Shown here: one piece after another, positions 32,518 to 42,273 of the stretch | Layout: every line of letters starts with the position of its first letter | Position numbering within the stretch: position 1 is the stretch's first letter | Source: Burkholderiales bacterium | Lineage (GTDB): Bacteria; Pseudomonadota; Gammaproteobacteria; Burkholderiales; Burkholderiaceae_C | Direction of reading: 5' to 3' | Assembly (NCBI GenBank): GCA_016000265.1 | Contig: JAECRL010000010.1 | Span: 1 to 64,000 of the forward strand | Length of the DNA: 64,000 bases | Translations under genes and position numbers: made by a program | Notes under the pieces: model-generated | Told to the model about the DNA's origin: nothing | Database searches by the model: none | The model's input: only the letters and a program-made list of their open reading frames with translations

Positions 32518-35376
32518 TTATTTGGTGAGAACGAAGCCCTTGAGCTTGGCGAAAGCCTGATCCAGCAGCGCTTTCTGCTGCTCCATGTGCAGGTGGGCGT
32601 AACCCACGGCCGGCGAGGCCGAGGCCGGGCGGCCGGCGTAGCCGAGCTTCTGGCCTTCCACCATGTTTTCGTGGATGTAGTGCTGCACGAAGAACCAGGC
32701 ACCCTGGTTCTGCGGCTCGTCCTGGCACCACACCAGGTCGACTGCATTGGGGTACTTCTTGATCTCGGCGGCGAAGGCCTTGTGCGGGAAGGGGTAGAGC
32801 TGCTCGACGCGGATGATGGCCGTGTCGGTGCCCTTCTTCTCCGCGCGCTTCTTGACCAGGTCGTAATAGACCTTGCCCGAGCAGCAGATGATGCGCTTGA
32901 CCTTGGACGCCTCGATGGTGTCGTCCACCTCGCTGATCACCGTGCGGAACTCGCCGCGGGTGAAGTCGCTCAGGGGCGAGGTCGCGTCCTTGTTACGCAG
33001 CAGCGACTTCGGGGTCATGATCACCAGCGGCTTGCGGAACATGCGCACCATCTGACGACGCAACACGTGGAAGATCTGGCTGGCCGAGGTCGGCTGCACG
33101 ATCTGCATGTTGTTGTCGGCGGCCAGCTGCATGAAGCGCTCCAGGCGGGCCGAGCTGTGCTCGGGGCCCTGGCCTTCGTAGCCGTGCGGCAGCATCAGGG
33201 TCAGGCCGTTGGCGCGGCCCCACTTCACCTCACCCGAGGCGATGAACTGGTCGATCACCACCTGGGCGCCGTTGGCGAAGTCGCCGAACTGGGCTTCCCA
33301 GATGACCAGGCTGTTGGGGTCGGAGCCAGCGTAGCCGTACTCGAAGCCCAGCACCGCCTCTTCCGACAGGATGGAGTCGATGACCACATACGGAGCCTGG
33401 TTGTCGGCCACGTGCTGCAGCGGGATGTAGGTGCCTTCGTCGAACTTCTCGCGGTTCTGGTCGTGCAGCACCGAGTGGCGGTGCGTGAACGTGCCACGGC
33501 CGCAGTCTTCACCGGACAGGCGCACCGGGTAACCCGAGGCCACCAGCGAAGCGAAAGCCATGTGCTCGCCCATGCCCCAGTCGACGTTGATCTCGCCTCG
33601 GCCCATGGCCGCGCGATCGTCGATGACCTTCTGCACCAGCGGGTGGGGCTTGAAGTTGGCGGGGATGGTGGTGATGCGCTCGGCCAGGCGACGGAACTCG
33701 GCCAGAGGCAAGGCCGTGTCGGCGGAGTCGGTCCACTTCTTGTTGAGGAAGGGGGTCCAGTCGACGGCGTACTTGCTCTTGAAGTTGGTCAGCACCGGGT
33801 CCACCGTGTGCTTGCCGGCCTCCATGGCGGCGCGGTAGCCCTTGACCAGGCCATCCGGCTCGTCAGCGGCCAGTGAGCCACCGGCGACCAGGCGGTCGGC
33901 GTACACCTTGCGGGTGCCCGGGTGCTGGCCGATCTTCTTGTACATCAGCGGCTGGGTCATCGACGGCGTGTCCTGCTCGTTGTGGCCGAGCTTGCGGAAA
34001 CACACGATGTCGACAACGACGTCCTTGCTGAACTCCTGGCGGTAATCCAGGGCCAGCTGGGTGGCCAGCACCACGGCTTCCGGGTCGTCGCCGTTGACGT
34101 GCAACACCGGGGCTTCGATCATCTTGACGACGTCAGAGCAGTACAGCGTCGAGCGCGTGTCCCGCGGGTCGGACGTGGTGAAGCCGATCTGGTTGTTGAT
34201 GACGATGTGGACCGTGCCGCCGGTGTAGTAACCACGGGTCTGGGCCAGCGCCAGCGTTTCCATCACGACGCCCTGGCCGGCGAAGGCCGCGTCGCCGTGC
34301 ACCTGCACCGGCAGAACCTGCGTGCCCTTGGTGTCGCCGCGGCGGTCCATGCGGGCCTTGACCGAACCTTCGATCACCGGGTTGACGATCTCGAGGTGCG
34401 AGGGGTTGAAGGACAGCGACAGGTGGACCGGGCCGCCAGGCGTGGAGACGTCGCTGGAGAAACCCTGGTGGTACTTGACGTCGCCGGCCGGCAGGTTTTC
34501 GGGGGCGGTGTGCTCGAACTCCGAGAACAGCTCGGCGGGCTGTTTGCCCAGCGTGTTGACCAGGACGTTCAGGCGACCGCGGTGGGCCATGCCGATGACG
34601 ATTTCCTGCACGCCCTTTTCACCAGCGCGCTGGATGAGTTCGTCCATCGAGGCGATGAAGGATTCACCGCCCTCCAGCGAAAAGCGCTTCTGGCCAACGT
34701 ACTTGGTGTGGAGGAATCGCTCCAGACCTTCGGCGGCGGTCAGTCGGTCGAGAATGTGCTTCTTCTTCTCGGCGCTGAAGGTCGGCTTGGAGCGGATGCT
34801 CTCCAGGCGTTCCTGCCACCAGCGTTTTTCGGTGGGGTCGGTGATGTGCATGTACTCGGCGCCGATGCTGCCGCAGTACGTTTCACGCAAGGCCTGCACG
34901 ATCTCGCGCAGGGTCATGTGCTCGGCCTTGGTGAAATAGGTGTTCGTCGCGCTGAACGTGATGTCCATGTCCGACTCGGTGAAGTCGTAGAAGGACGGCT
35001 CGAGCTCAGGGATCTTGGAGCGCTCCTGACGCTTGAGCGGATCCAGGTCGGCCCAACGGGAGCCGAGGAATCGGTAAGCGGCGATCAGGGACTGGACGTG
35101 AACCTGCTTGCGGGAGACAGCGAGGTCTGCCGAGCTGGTCTTGACCATGAAGGCGTTGGCCTTCGCGCGTTGAGCGAAAGACTCGACCACGGGGGCATGG
35201 GCCACATCGCGATGGTCGGAGCCATCAGCAGCAGGGACGTTCTGGAGGGCGTCGAAGTAGGAACGCCAGTTGTCGGGCACGGAGCCCGGGTTGTCGAGGT
35301 AAGCCTCGTACAACTCTTCAACGTACGGGGCATTGCCCCCGAACAGGTACGAGTTCGACCTGAACTGCTGCATCAT
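32518..35376 (-). CDS. odhA: 2-oxoglutarate dehydrogenase E1 component
   Basis: The thiamine-diphosphate E1 subunit decarboxylates 2-oxoglutarate in the TCA cycle. At 952 aa it has the normal length. The N-terminal region (NSYLFGGNAPYVEELYEAYL) binds E2. TPP and active-site motifs include GMAHRGRLNVL, HGDAAFAGQGVV and, in the C-terminal half, DCGRGTFTHRHSVLHDQ and GYEGQGPEHSSARLERF. First gene of the cluster odhA-odhB-pspC-like-lpd. The 341-bp upstream gap should hold its promoter. Confidence 0.97.
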   Translation of the reverse strand: MMQQFRSNSYLFGGNAPYVEELYEAYLDNPGSVPDNWRSYFDALQNVPAADGSDHRDVAHAPVVESFAQRAKANAFMVKTSSADLAVSRKQVHVQSLIAAYRFLGSRWADLDPLKRQERSKIPELEPSFYDFTESDMDITFSATNTYFTKAEHMTLREIVQALRETYCGSIGAEYMHITDPTEKRWWQERLESIRSKPTFSAEKKKHILDRLTAAEGLERFLHTKYVGQKRFSLEGGESFIASMDELIQRAGEKGVQEIVIGMAHRGRLNVLVNTLGKQPAELFSEFEHTAPENLPAGDVKYHQGFSSDVSTPGGPVHLSLSFNPSHLEIVNPVIEGSVKARMDRRGDTKGTQVLPVQVHGDAAFAGQGVVMETLALAQTRGYYTGGTVHIVINNQIGFTTSDPRDTRSTLYCSDVVKMIEAPVLHVNGDDPEAVVLATQLALDYRQEFSKDVVVDIVCFRKLGHNEQDTPSMTQPLMYKKIGQHPGTRKVYADRLVAGGSLAADEPDGLVKGYRAAMEAGKHTVDPVLTNFKSKYAVDWTPFLNKKWTDSADTALPLAEFRRLAERITTIPANFKPHPLVQKVIDDRAAMGRGEINVDWGMGEHMAFASLVASGYPVRLSGEDCGRGTFTHRHSVLHDQNREKFDEGTYIPLQHVADNQAPYVVIDSILSEEAVLGFEYGYAGSDPNSLVIWEAQFGDFANGAQVVIDQFIASGEVKWGRANGLTLMLPHGYEGQGPEHSSARLERFMQLAADNNMQIVQPTSASQIFHVLRRQMVRMFRKPLVIMTPKSLLRNKDATSPLSDFTRGEFRTVISEVDDTIEASKVKRIICCSGKVYYDLVKKRAEKKGTDTAIIRVEQLYPFPHKAFAAEIKKYPNAVDLVWCQDEPQNQGAWFFVQHYIHENMVEGQKLGYAGRPASASPAVGYAHLHMEQQKALLDQAFAKLKGFVLTK

Positions 35377-35717
35377 TTTCGCTCACCTTACTCTCAGGTT
35401 TCCTGAGACGTTGGCTGGTTGGACAACCTTCCGCGACACGGCTTGACCGGTTGGCGGATTGCGACCCGCCTTGCTGACTGCCGAGAAACAGAGATCCAGC
35501 AAGGGCGACGGGAAGGGCTTTTTTTGAAACCGAGATGGACTGTATCACCGCTGAATCAAATTTCCACGCCGCCTGCTGAAAATACGGGAAGACTCCCGCG
35601 CATTGGACGGCAAGGACTTGTCGCCGTTCGCGTGAAAAGGGCGCAAAAAAGCCGGGTCAAGCCCGGCTTCCAGTGCGTTGGTGACGTCGATCAACCGACG
35701 TCGCCTCGCTGAAGGCA
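35377..35717. other. Intergenic region upstream of odhA (341 bp)
   Basis: Both flanking genes are on the minus strand: sodB ends at 35718 and odhA starts at 35376. The region holds the sodB terminator and must hold the odhA promoter. It is less GC-rich than the surroundings, with a TTTTTTT tract at 35518-35525 and a small hairpin (cggga/tcccg) near 35585-35598. I could not find a convincing -35/-10 pair on the minus strand. No gene is supported here. Confidence 0.6.
35645..35668 (-). terminator. Rho-independent terminator of sodB
   Basis: On the minus strand the stem gccggg/cccggc (35662-35667 with 35651-35656) closes a 5-nt loop and is followed by six T residues (complement of 35645-35650). 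It lies 50 bp after the sodB stop. Confidence 0.85.
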
Positions 35718-36299
35718 TCAGCCGAAGTTCTTCTCGGCGAAGTCCCAGTTGACCAGGGCGTTCAGGAAGGTTTCCACGAACTTCGGGCGGGCGTTGCGGT
35801 AGTCGATGTAGTAGGCGTGCTCCCACACGTCGACGGTCAGCAGCGCGGTGTCACCGGTGGTCAGCGGGGTGCCGGCCGGGCCCATGTTGACGATGTCGAC
35901 CGAGCCATCGGCCTTCTTGACCAGGAAGGTCCAGCCCGAGCCGAAGTTGCCCACGGCGGACTTGGTGAAGGCTTCCTTGAAGGCGTCGTAGCTGCCGAAC
36001 TTGGCGTTGATGGCCTCAAGCAGCTTGCCCTTGGGGGCGCCGCCGCCTTGCGGCTTCATGCAGTTCCAGAAGAAGGTGTGGTTCCAGATCTGGGCGGCGT
36101 TGTTGTAGATGCCACCGCTGGACTTCTTGATGGTGTCTTCCAGCGACAGGCCCTCGAACTCGGTGCCGGGGATCAGGTTGTTCAGGTTGGTGACGTAAGC
36201 CTGGTGGTGCTTGCCGTGGTGGTACTCGAAGGTTTCCTTCGACAGGTGCGGGGCCAGGGCGTCCTGGGCGTAAGGCAGAGGAGGAAGGGTGTGTGCCAT
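35718..36299 (-). CDS. sodB: Iron superoxide dismutase
   Basis: SodB dismutates superoxide in the cytoplasm. The 193-aa protein has the family length and metal ligands: His in [11 protein letters not shown] (first His near residue 27), His in [11 protein letters not shown] (about 74), and Asp and His in [11 protein letters not shown]. The iron-type context ([19 protein letters not shown]) favours Fe over Mn, but metal use cannot be proven from sequence. The start is the ATG for [11 protein letters not shown], preceded by CAGGAAC. It lies downstream of xseA on the same strand, with its own -10-like element. Confidence 0.95.
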   Translation of the reverse strand: MAHTLPPLPYAQDALAPHLSKETFEYHHGKHHQAYVTNLNNLIPGTEFEGLSLEDTIKKSSGGIYNNAAQIWNHTFFWNCMKPQGGGAPKGKLLEAINAKFGSYDAFKEAFTKSAVGNFGSGWTFLVKKADGSVDIVNMGPAGTPLTTGDTALLTVDVWEHAYYIDYRNARPKFVETFLNALVNWDFAEKNFG

Positions 36300-36336
36300 G
36301 GTGCAGTTCCTGCGGGGTTGGTGAAGATGCGCAGCG

Positions 36337-36342
36337 ATTGTA
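36337..36342 (-). promoter_or_regulatory. Putative -10 element for sodB
   Basis: TACAAT on the minus strand lies 37 bp upstream of the sodB ATG, leaving room for a short leader with ribosome binding site. The -35 region is poor (TTTCGG at a 19-bp spacing). Confidence 0.4.
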
Positions 36343-36415
36343 GGCATGTGCGGCGCCCACGCCGAAACCCCAGCGGAGATGACCGCGGATCGCGAAGGTC
36401 TCCAGGCGCGGGCAC

Positions 36416-37738
36416 TCAGGGCTTGGCGCGTGGCTTGCGCCGAGCAGGCACCCCCGTGACGCGCAACTGCAACACACCGTCGGCCAGCACGCCTTGCACA
36501 GCCGCATCCACCGACACCTGTTGCACGCTGCTCAACGGTTGCCCTTGCGCGTCGCTGAGCCAGGCGTAGCCGCGCTCCAGCACGCGTTGCGGGTCCAAGG
36601 CGTGCAAGCGTCCGGCCAGGCGCTCGACCCGGTGCTGCTGCTGAGGCCACTGAGACCGAACCGCCCGCTGCAGTCGCGCCGACAGCACCTCCAGGGTGCG
36701 CTGCTCGCCTTGTGTCCGAGCCGCAGCCGACTGCCCCAGGCGATGGGACAGCATGACCAGCTGCCGCGATTGGGTCGCGAGGCCCTGGGTGGGGCGAGCC
36801 AGACGCAAGGCCGCCTGATCCACTCGCTGCGCCTGGGCATCCAGGCGCTGATGCAAGCGGTGCAGGAGGTGGCGCTCGCAGGCGTCCAGCGCGTCCAGCG
36901 CCCCCTGCCGATCCTGAGCCACCAGTTCAGCGGCCGCGGTGGGGGTGGGCGCACGCAGGTCGACCGCCAGGTCCGACAGGGTCACGTCGGTCTCGTGCCC
37001 CACGCCGCAGACCAGGGGCACCGGGCAGCCCACCACGGCGCGCACGACCCGCTCGTCGTTGAAGGCCCACAGGTCTTCGAGCGAGCCACCGCCACGGCAC
37101 AGGATCGCGGCATCAAAAGGCGTCCCGCCCCGATGCGCCAGGGTGAGCGAAGCCAAGGCCTGAACGATCTGCGCCGGCGCCTCGACGCCCTGCACGGCAC
37201 AAGGCACCAGCACGACCTCCACGTGCGGCGCCCGCCGCGCCAGCGCCGTGAGCACGTCGCGCAACGCGGCTGCAGCGGGTGAGGTCACCACAGCCACCCG
37301 ACGGGGGAAACGCGGCAAGACGCGCTTGCGCTGGGCATCGAACAGCCCCTGGGCCTCCAGGCGGGCCTTGAGTCGCAAGAACTGCTCGTACAGGGCCCCG
37401 GCTCCGGCGCCCCGCATGCCTTCGACGACCATCTGCAGCTCGCCTCGGGCCTCGTAGACCGCAAGCTGCCCACGGATTTCGACGAGCATGCCATCGGCCG
37501 GGGAGAACTCCACTTGCGACAAGGCGCGGCGGAACATGGCACACCGCAACGACGCCTGGCCGTGTTCGTCTTTCAGGGTGAAGTAGCCGTGCCCCGAGGC
37601 CGCCCGGGTGAAGCCGCTGAGCTCCCCTCGCACCACGCAGGTGGCAAAGCGCGCAGACAGGGTGTCGCCCACGGCCTGCACCAGGGCGCCGACGCCCCAG
37701 ACGCGTGCTCGATCCGGGCTTTCGTGGCGCCCGCTCAT
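36416..37738 (-). CDS. xseA: Exodeoxyribonuclease VII large subunit
   Basis: The XseA subunit with XseB degrades single-stranded DNA. The 440-aa protein has an N-terminal OB-fold (about 12-110; [22 protein letters not shown]), the catalytic core with [31 protein letters not shown] and [12 protein letters not shown], followed by a long helical coiled-coil region rich in Arg/Gln and a short basic tail. The ATG at 37738 follows AGGTGG; a GTG 27 bp upstream is a less likely start. xseB is not in this window. Its divergent neighbour is exbB. Confidence 0.95.
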   Translation of the reverse strand: MSGRHESPDRARVWGVGALVQAVGDTLSARFATCVVRGELSGFTRAASGHGYFTLKDEHGQASLRCAMFRRALSQVEFSPADGMLVEIRGQLAVYEARGELQMVVEGMRGAGAGALYEQFLRLKARLEAQGLFDAQRKRVLPRFPRRVAVVTSPAAAALRDVLTALARRAPHVEVVLVPCAVQGVEAPAQIVQALASLTLAHRGGTPFDAAILCRGGGSLEDLWAFNDERVVRAVVGCPVPLVCGVGHETDVTLSDLAVDLRAPTPTAAAELVAQDRQGALDALDACERHLLHRLHQRLDAQAQRVDQAALRLARPTQGLATQSRQLVMLSHRLGQSAAARTQGEQRTLEVLSARLQRAVRSQWPQQQHRVERLAGRLHALDPQRVLERGYAWLSDAQGQPLSSVQQVSVDAAVQGVLADGVLQLRVTGVPARRKPRAKP

Positions 37739-38117
37739 GACACCACCTGCCTGACAAGTCCACACCGGCCACCGCCCTGAACCGAATGGGCCACGCCCAT
37801 GTCACGCCGCTTTGATGTGGTCGCAAGTCGTTGATTCATATGAATTTTATGCTGCCTCAAATTTCAGCAATGTGAGTCAAACCCAATGCTGATGCGGGTT
37901 CGCGAGCTCCATTCGCGCCTTACCCACAAAGTTATCCACAGGAACGGTGGACGACTTTCGCACGGTCGTCCGATTTTCGGACACCGCCAACCGAGCCGGC
38001 TGTCAAGGCTCGGAGTCCACCATCCGGATGCCCTCGCAAAGGGCCGCATAATCGGGCCGCTGTTGAGCCGTGGTCGGTGCGCCGCCGACCACCTTGTCGA
38101 CCCGAGGGAGTCCCGAG
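37739..38117. other. Divergent intergenic region xseA-exbB (379 bp), structured
   Basis: No gene is supported. Contents: an AT-rich patch with the palindrome attcatatgaat (37834-37845); two tandem DnaA-box-like 9-mers (37920-37928, 37932-37940); a 7-bp inverted repeat ggacgac/gtcgtcc (37949-37955, 37965-37971); a 7-bp inverted repeat ccgagcc/ggctcgg (37991-37997, 38007-38013); and a CATAAT (38047-38052) that may serve as -10 for exbB. The number of dyads is unusual for this compact chromosome. Confidence 0.6.
37920..37940 (+). promoter_or_regulatory. Tandem DnaA-box-like sites
   Basis: TTATCCACA at 37932-37940 is an exact match to the E. coli R1 DnaA box, and TTACCCACA at 37920-37928 differs by one base. 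They have the same orientation and start 12 bp apart. An AT-rich patch lies 75-90 bp away. A replication origin is not implied because dnaA and dnaN are not here; binding is an inference from sequence only. Confidence 0.5.
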
Positions 38118-38753
38118 TTGCTGTCCATCTTAATCGCCGCTGGCTGGCCGGTCGTGCCATTGCTGCTGTGTTCCGTCATCGCCGTGGCCCTGGTCATCGA
38201 GCGCTTCCTGAGCTTGCGCGAAGCCCGCGTCGCCCCTGCCCGCCTGGTCGACGAGGTGCTGACGGTGGCGCGCTCCGCGGTGCCGCCGGCCGACACCATC
38301 AACAAGCTGGCTGACAACTCCGTGCTGGGCCTCGTCCTGGCGCAAGGCTTGCGCGCGGCGGCCGCCGAGCCCCGCATCAACGAAGGCAACCTGCGCGCGG
38401 CCTTCGAGTCCGCCGGACGCGACGCCGTGCACCGACTGGAGCGCAACCTCAGCGCGCTGGGCACCATCGCGAGCGCAGCGCCCCTGCTGGGCCTGCTCGG
38501 CACCGTGGTGGGCATGATCGAGATCTTTGGTGCCTCGGGCAGCATGAACGGCGCGGGCGGCAACCCGGCCGAACTGGCCCATGGCATTTCCGTGGCGCTC
38601 TACAACACGGCCTTCGGCCTGATCGTGGCCATCCCATCGCTGATTGCCTACCGGCACTTCCGCACCCGCATCGAGGACTACACCCTGACGCTGGAGCAAG
38701 CCGCCGAGCGCATGGTGCCGCACCTGCTGCGACTGGGCTCCGGTCGCCGCTGA
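38118..38753 (+). CDS. exbB: MotA/TolQ/ExbB proton channel family protein
   Basis: This 211-aa inner-membrane protein of the ExbB/TolQ family powers envelope transport using proton-motive force with ExbD. Three hydrophobic helices are visible (about 5-25, 115-137 and 160-182), including the conserved ASAAPLLGLLGTVVGMIEIF and YNTAFGLIVAIPSLIAY. The start is a TTG at 38118 with GAGGGAG 7 bp upstream; it gives the N-terminus LSILIAAGWPVVPLLLCSV that fits the family, whereas a GTG 48 bp upstream adds non-family residues. It is followed 14 bp later by exbD. Located before lipid A genes, it may energise lipid or siderophore transport; the cargo is unknown. Confidence 0.9.
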   Translation: MLSILIAAGWPVVPLLLCSVIAVALVIERFLSLREARVAPARLVDEVLTVARSAVPPADTINKLADNSVLGLVLAQGLRAAAAEPRINEGNLRAAFESAGRDAVHRLERNLSALGTIASAAPLLGLLGTVVGMIEIFGASGSMNGAGGNPAELAHGISVALYNTAFGLIVAIPSLIAYRHFRTRIEDYTLTLEQAAERMVPHLLRLGSGRR

Positions 38754-38767
38754 CGCCCAGGTCTGCC

Positions 38768-39223
38768 ATGCCCATGAACTTTCGCAAGCGGCATCAGCCC
38801 GAAGAGCCCGAGATCAACCTGATCCCGTTCATCGACGTGCTGCTGGTGGTCCTCATTTTCCTGATGCTGACCACCACTTACTCGCGCCTGACGGAGCTCA
38901 AGGTCAACCTGCCCACGGCCAACGCCAAAGCGGCAGACGCGCGGCCCAAGGAGCTCGTCGTCGTGGTGAGCGCCGACGGCCGCTACGTGATCAACCAGCG
39001 CCCCGTCGATGGCCGCAACGTCGAGATCCTGGCCGCGGGCCTGGCCGCGCAGGCGGGCTCCCAGCGCGACACCGTGGTGGTGATCAACGCCGACGCCTCC
39101 GCCAGCCACCAGAGCGTGATCAACGTGATGGACGCCGCCCGCCGCGTCGGGCTGAGCCAGCTGACTTTCGCCACGCAAGGCCAGGCCGACGCAGGTGCGG
39201 CCAGCCCGGATGGCCGTCGCTGA
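38768..39223 (+). CDS. exbD: ExbD/TolR family biopolymer transport protein
   Basis: The 151-aa partner of ExbB has a single N-terminal transmembrane helix (NLIPFIDVLLVVLIFLMLT, about residues 18-36) with the essential membrane Asp, and a periplasmic domain with the AVDGRNVEIL-like and DAARRVGLSQLTFAT segments typical of the family. It begins at ATG 38768 (MPMNF); a second ATG two codons later is possible. Its end overlaps lpxK by 14 bp. Confidence 0.92.
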   Translation: MPMNFRKRHQPEEPEINLIPFIDVLLVVLIFLMLTTTYSRLTELKVNLPTANAKAADARPKELVVVVSADGRYVINQRPVDGRNVEILAAGLAAQAGSQRDTVVVINADASASHQSVINVMDAARRVGLSQLTFATQGQADAGAASPDGRR

Positions 39224-40331
39224 GCGCATCGCAAGCCACCTGCAACGCGCGTGGCTGAGGCGAGGCGTCACCGCGGTGCTGCTGCTGCCCGTGACGGCGC
39301 TGTACGCCAGCCTGGTGGCCCTGCGCAGGCTCGCTTTCAGGCGCGGCTGCCTGCGCTCCCATGCCCTGCCCCTGCCCGTGGTGGTGATCGGCAACCGAAT
39401 CGCCGGCGGGGCGGGCAAGACGCCCACCACGCTGGCGGTGCTCGCTCACCTGCGTGCGCAAGGGTGGACCCCGGGCGTGCTGACCCGAGGCCACGGTGCC
39501 CGCCCGCGCTCGCCCTCCCCGACCCTGCTGGATGCGAGCACCAGCGCCAGCCTGGATGCCGACACCACCGGAGACGAGCCGCAGCTGATCTGGCGTCGAG
39601 CCGGCGTGCCGCTGATGATCGGTCCAAGGCGAACGGCCTCTGCAGCGGCCCTGATGCAGGCCCACCCCGAGGTTGACATCCTCGTGTGCGACGACGGGCT
39701 GCAGCACCTCGCCCTGAGGCGCGACATCGAGGTCATCGTGTTCGACGAGCGAGGCGCGGGCAACGGCTGGCTGCTGCCGTCCGGGCCGCTGCGCGAACCC
39801 CTGCAAGCCCCATCGGTGGGGCGCACGGTGGCCCCGCCCATCGTGCTCTACAACGCCTCGCGTGCCAGCACCGACCTGCCCGGCCACCTCTCGAGCCGCA
39901 CGCTGGGGCCCTGGGTCACGCTGGACGCCTGGTGGGCTGGCGCACCGGACGCCGCCCCAACACGGCCTCCAACACGGCCTCCAACGCGCCCCCCCACGCG
40001 GGTCCACGCCATGGCGGGCATCGCGCACCCGCAACGTTTTTTCCAGTCCTTGCGTGATCAGGGCCACGACGTCATCCCCTGCCCCTTGCCCGACCACGCG
40101 CGCTTCGATGAGCTGCCTTGGTCGACCGAGGTGAGCGACCTCGTCGTCACGGAAAAAGACGCCGTCAAACTGAAGCCCGATCGCGTGCGGCGGGAGCGAC
40201 CGAACACACGCATCTGGGTGGCGGTCTTAGACTTCCACCCTGACGCGGGTTTCTGGCGCGAGTTCGATGCGGCACTCCAGGCACTCCAGGCCCTGCGGGC
40301 ACCTCGCCGCGCCCTGACACGTGCGGAGTGA
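39210..40331 (+). CDS. lpxK: Tetraacyldisaccharide 4'-kinase
   Basis: LpxK phosphorylates the 4' position of the lipid A precursor to make lipid IVA at the inner membrane. The 373-aa protein has an N-terminal hydrophobic helix ([19 protein letters not shown]) and a Walker A motif GGAGKTPTT, plus [20 protein letters not shown], a family hallmark. I chose ATG 39210 over a GTG at 39195. A short tandem repeat (ACACGGCCTCCA units, 39959-39995) encodes [14 protein letters not shown] in a poorly conserved region. It is in the exbB-exbD-lpxK-Trm112-kdsB cluster. Confidence 0.95.
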   Translation: MAVAERIASHLQRAWLRRGVTAVLLLPVTALYASLVALRRLAFRRGCLRSHALPLPVVVIGNRIAGGAGKTPTTLAVLAHLRAQGWTPGVLTRGHGARPRSPSPTLLDASTSASLDADTTGDEPQLIWRRAGVPLMIGPRRTASAAALMQAHPEVDILVCDDGLQHLALRRDIEVIVFDERGAGNGWLLPSGPLREPLQAPSVGRTVAPPIVLYNASRASTDLPGHLSSRTLGPWVTLDAWWAGAPDAAPTRPPTRPPTRPPTRVHAMAGIAHPQRFFQSLRDQGHDVIPCPLPDHARFDELPWSTEVSDLVVTEKDAVKLKPDRVRRERPNTRIWVAVLDFHPDAGFWREFDAALQALQALRAPRRALTRAE

Positions 40332-40398
40332 GCGCTCGAATCTCACGCCCAAGCCCCACCCACGCCCAGCCTCATCGCACTCCTCGCACCAAAGCACC

Positions 40399-40601
40399 AT
40401 GGACACTCGCCTCATCGAACTGCTGGTCTGCCCCGTCTGCAAGGGCCCGCTGCACCGCCCCGCCCAAACCGACATGCTGGTGTGTCCAGCCGACCGCCTG
40501 GGCTACCCGATCCGCGACGGCATCCCCGTGATGCTGGAAAACGAAGCCGTGCCGCTCGATGAAAACGGCCAGCCGCTGCCCGCCGGGTTGCCGGAGGCCG
40601 G

Positions 40602-40605
<4 letters not shown>
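40399..40605 (+). CDS. Trm112 family (UPF0434) small protein
   Basis: This 68-aa protein has the Trm112/YcaR pattern [14 protein letters not shown] ... [20 protein letters not shown], with Cys pairs that may bind zinc. In eukaryotes and archaea Trm112 activates methyltransferases; in proteobacteria it sits between lpxK and kdsB and its role is unclear. Its stop overlaps the kdsB start (ATGA), so they are cotranslated. Confidence 0.9.
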
Positions 40606-42156
<1,551 letters not shown>

Positions 42157-42203
42157 GCCTGGACCCACCCCAGGTCGCAGCGCCCGTCGCTCGGCCCCTG
42201 ACG

Positions 42204-42235
42204 GCCCCGCCGCTTCGAGCGCCGGGGCTGTTTTA
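42204..42235 (+). terminator. Rho-independent terminator of adk
   Basis: The outer stem gccccg/cggggc plus an inner cgc/gcg helix around TTCGA is followed by TGTTTTATTCTT. It lies 47 bp after the adk stop and 38 bp before dnaG. Confidence 0.8.
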
Positions 42236-42273
42236 TTCTTGAGTCCCCGCCCCGCCCCAACCAGGCCGCCGCC

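Noticed and set aside
37739..38117. Replication origin
   Set aside because: DnaA-box-like sites and an AT-rich patch exist, but there are only two boxes and no dnaA, dnaN or gyrB nearby.
39959..39995. Short tandem repeat in lpxK as a phase-variation tract
   Set aside because: The unit is 12 bp, a multiple of three, so copy changes keep the reading frame; it only alters a TRPP repeat in a poorly conserved region.
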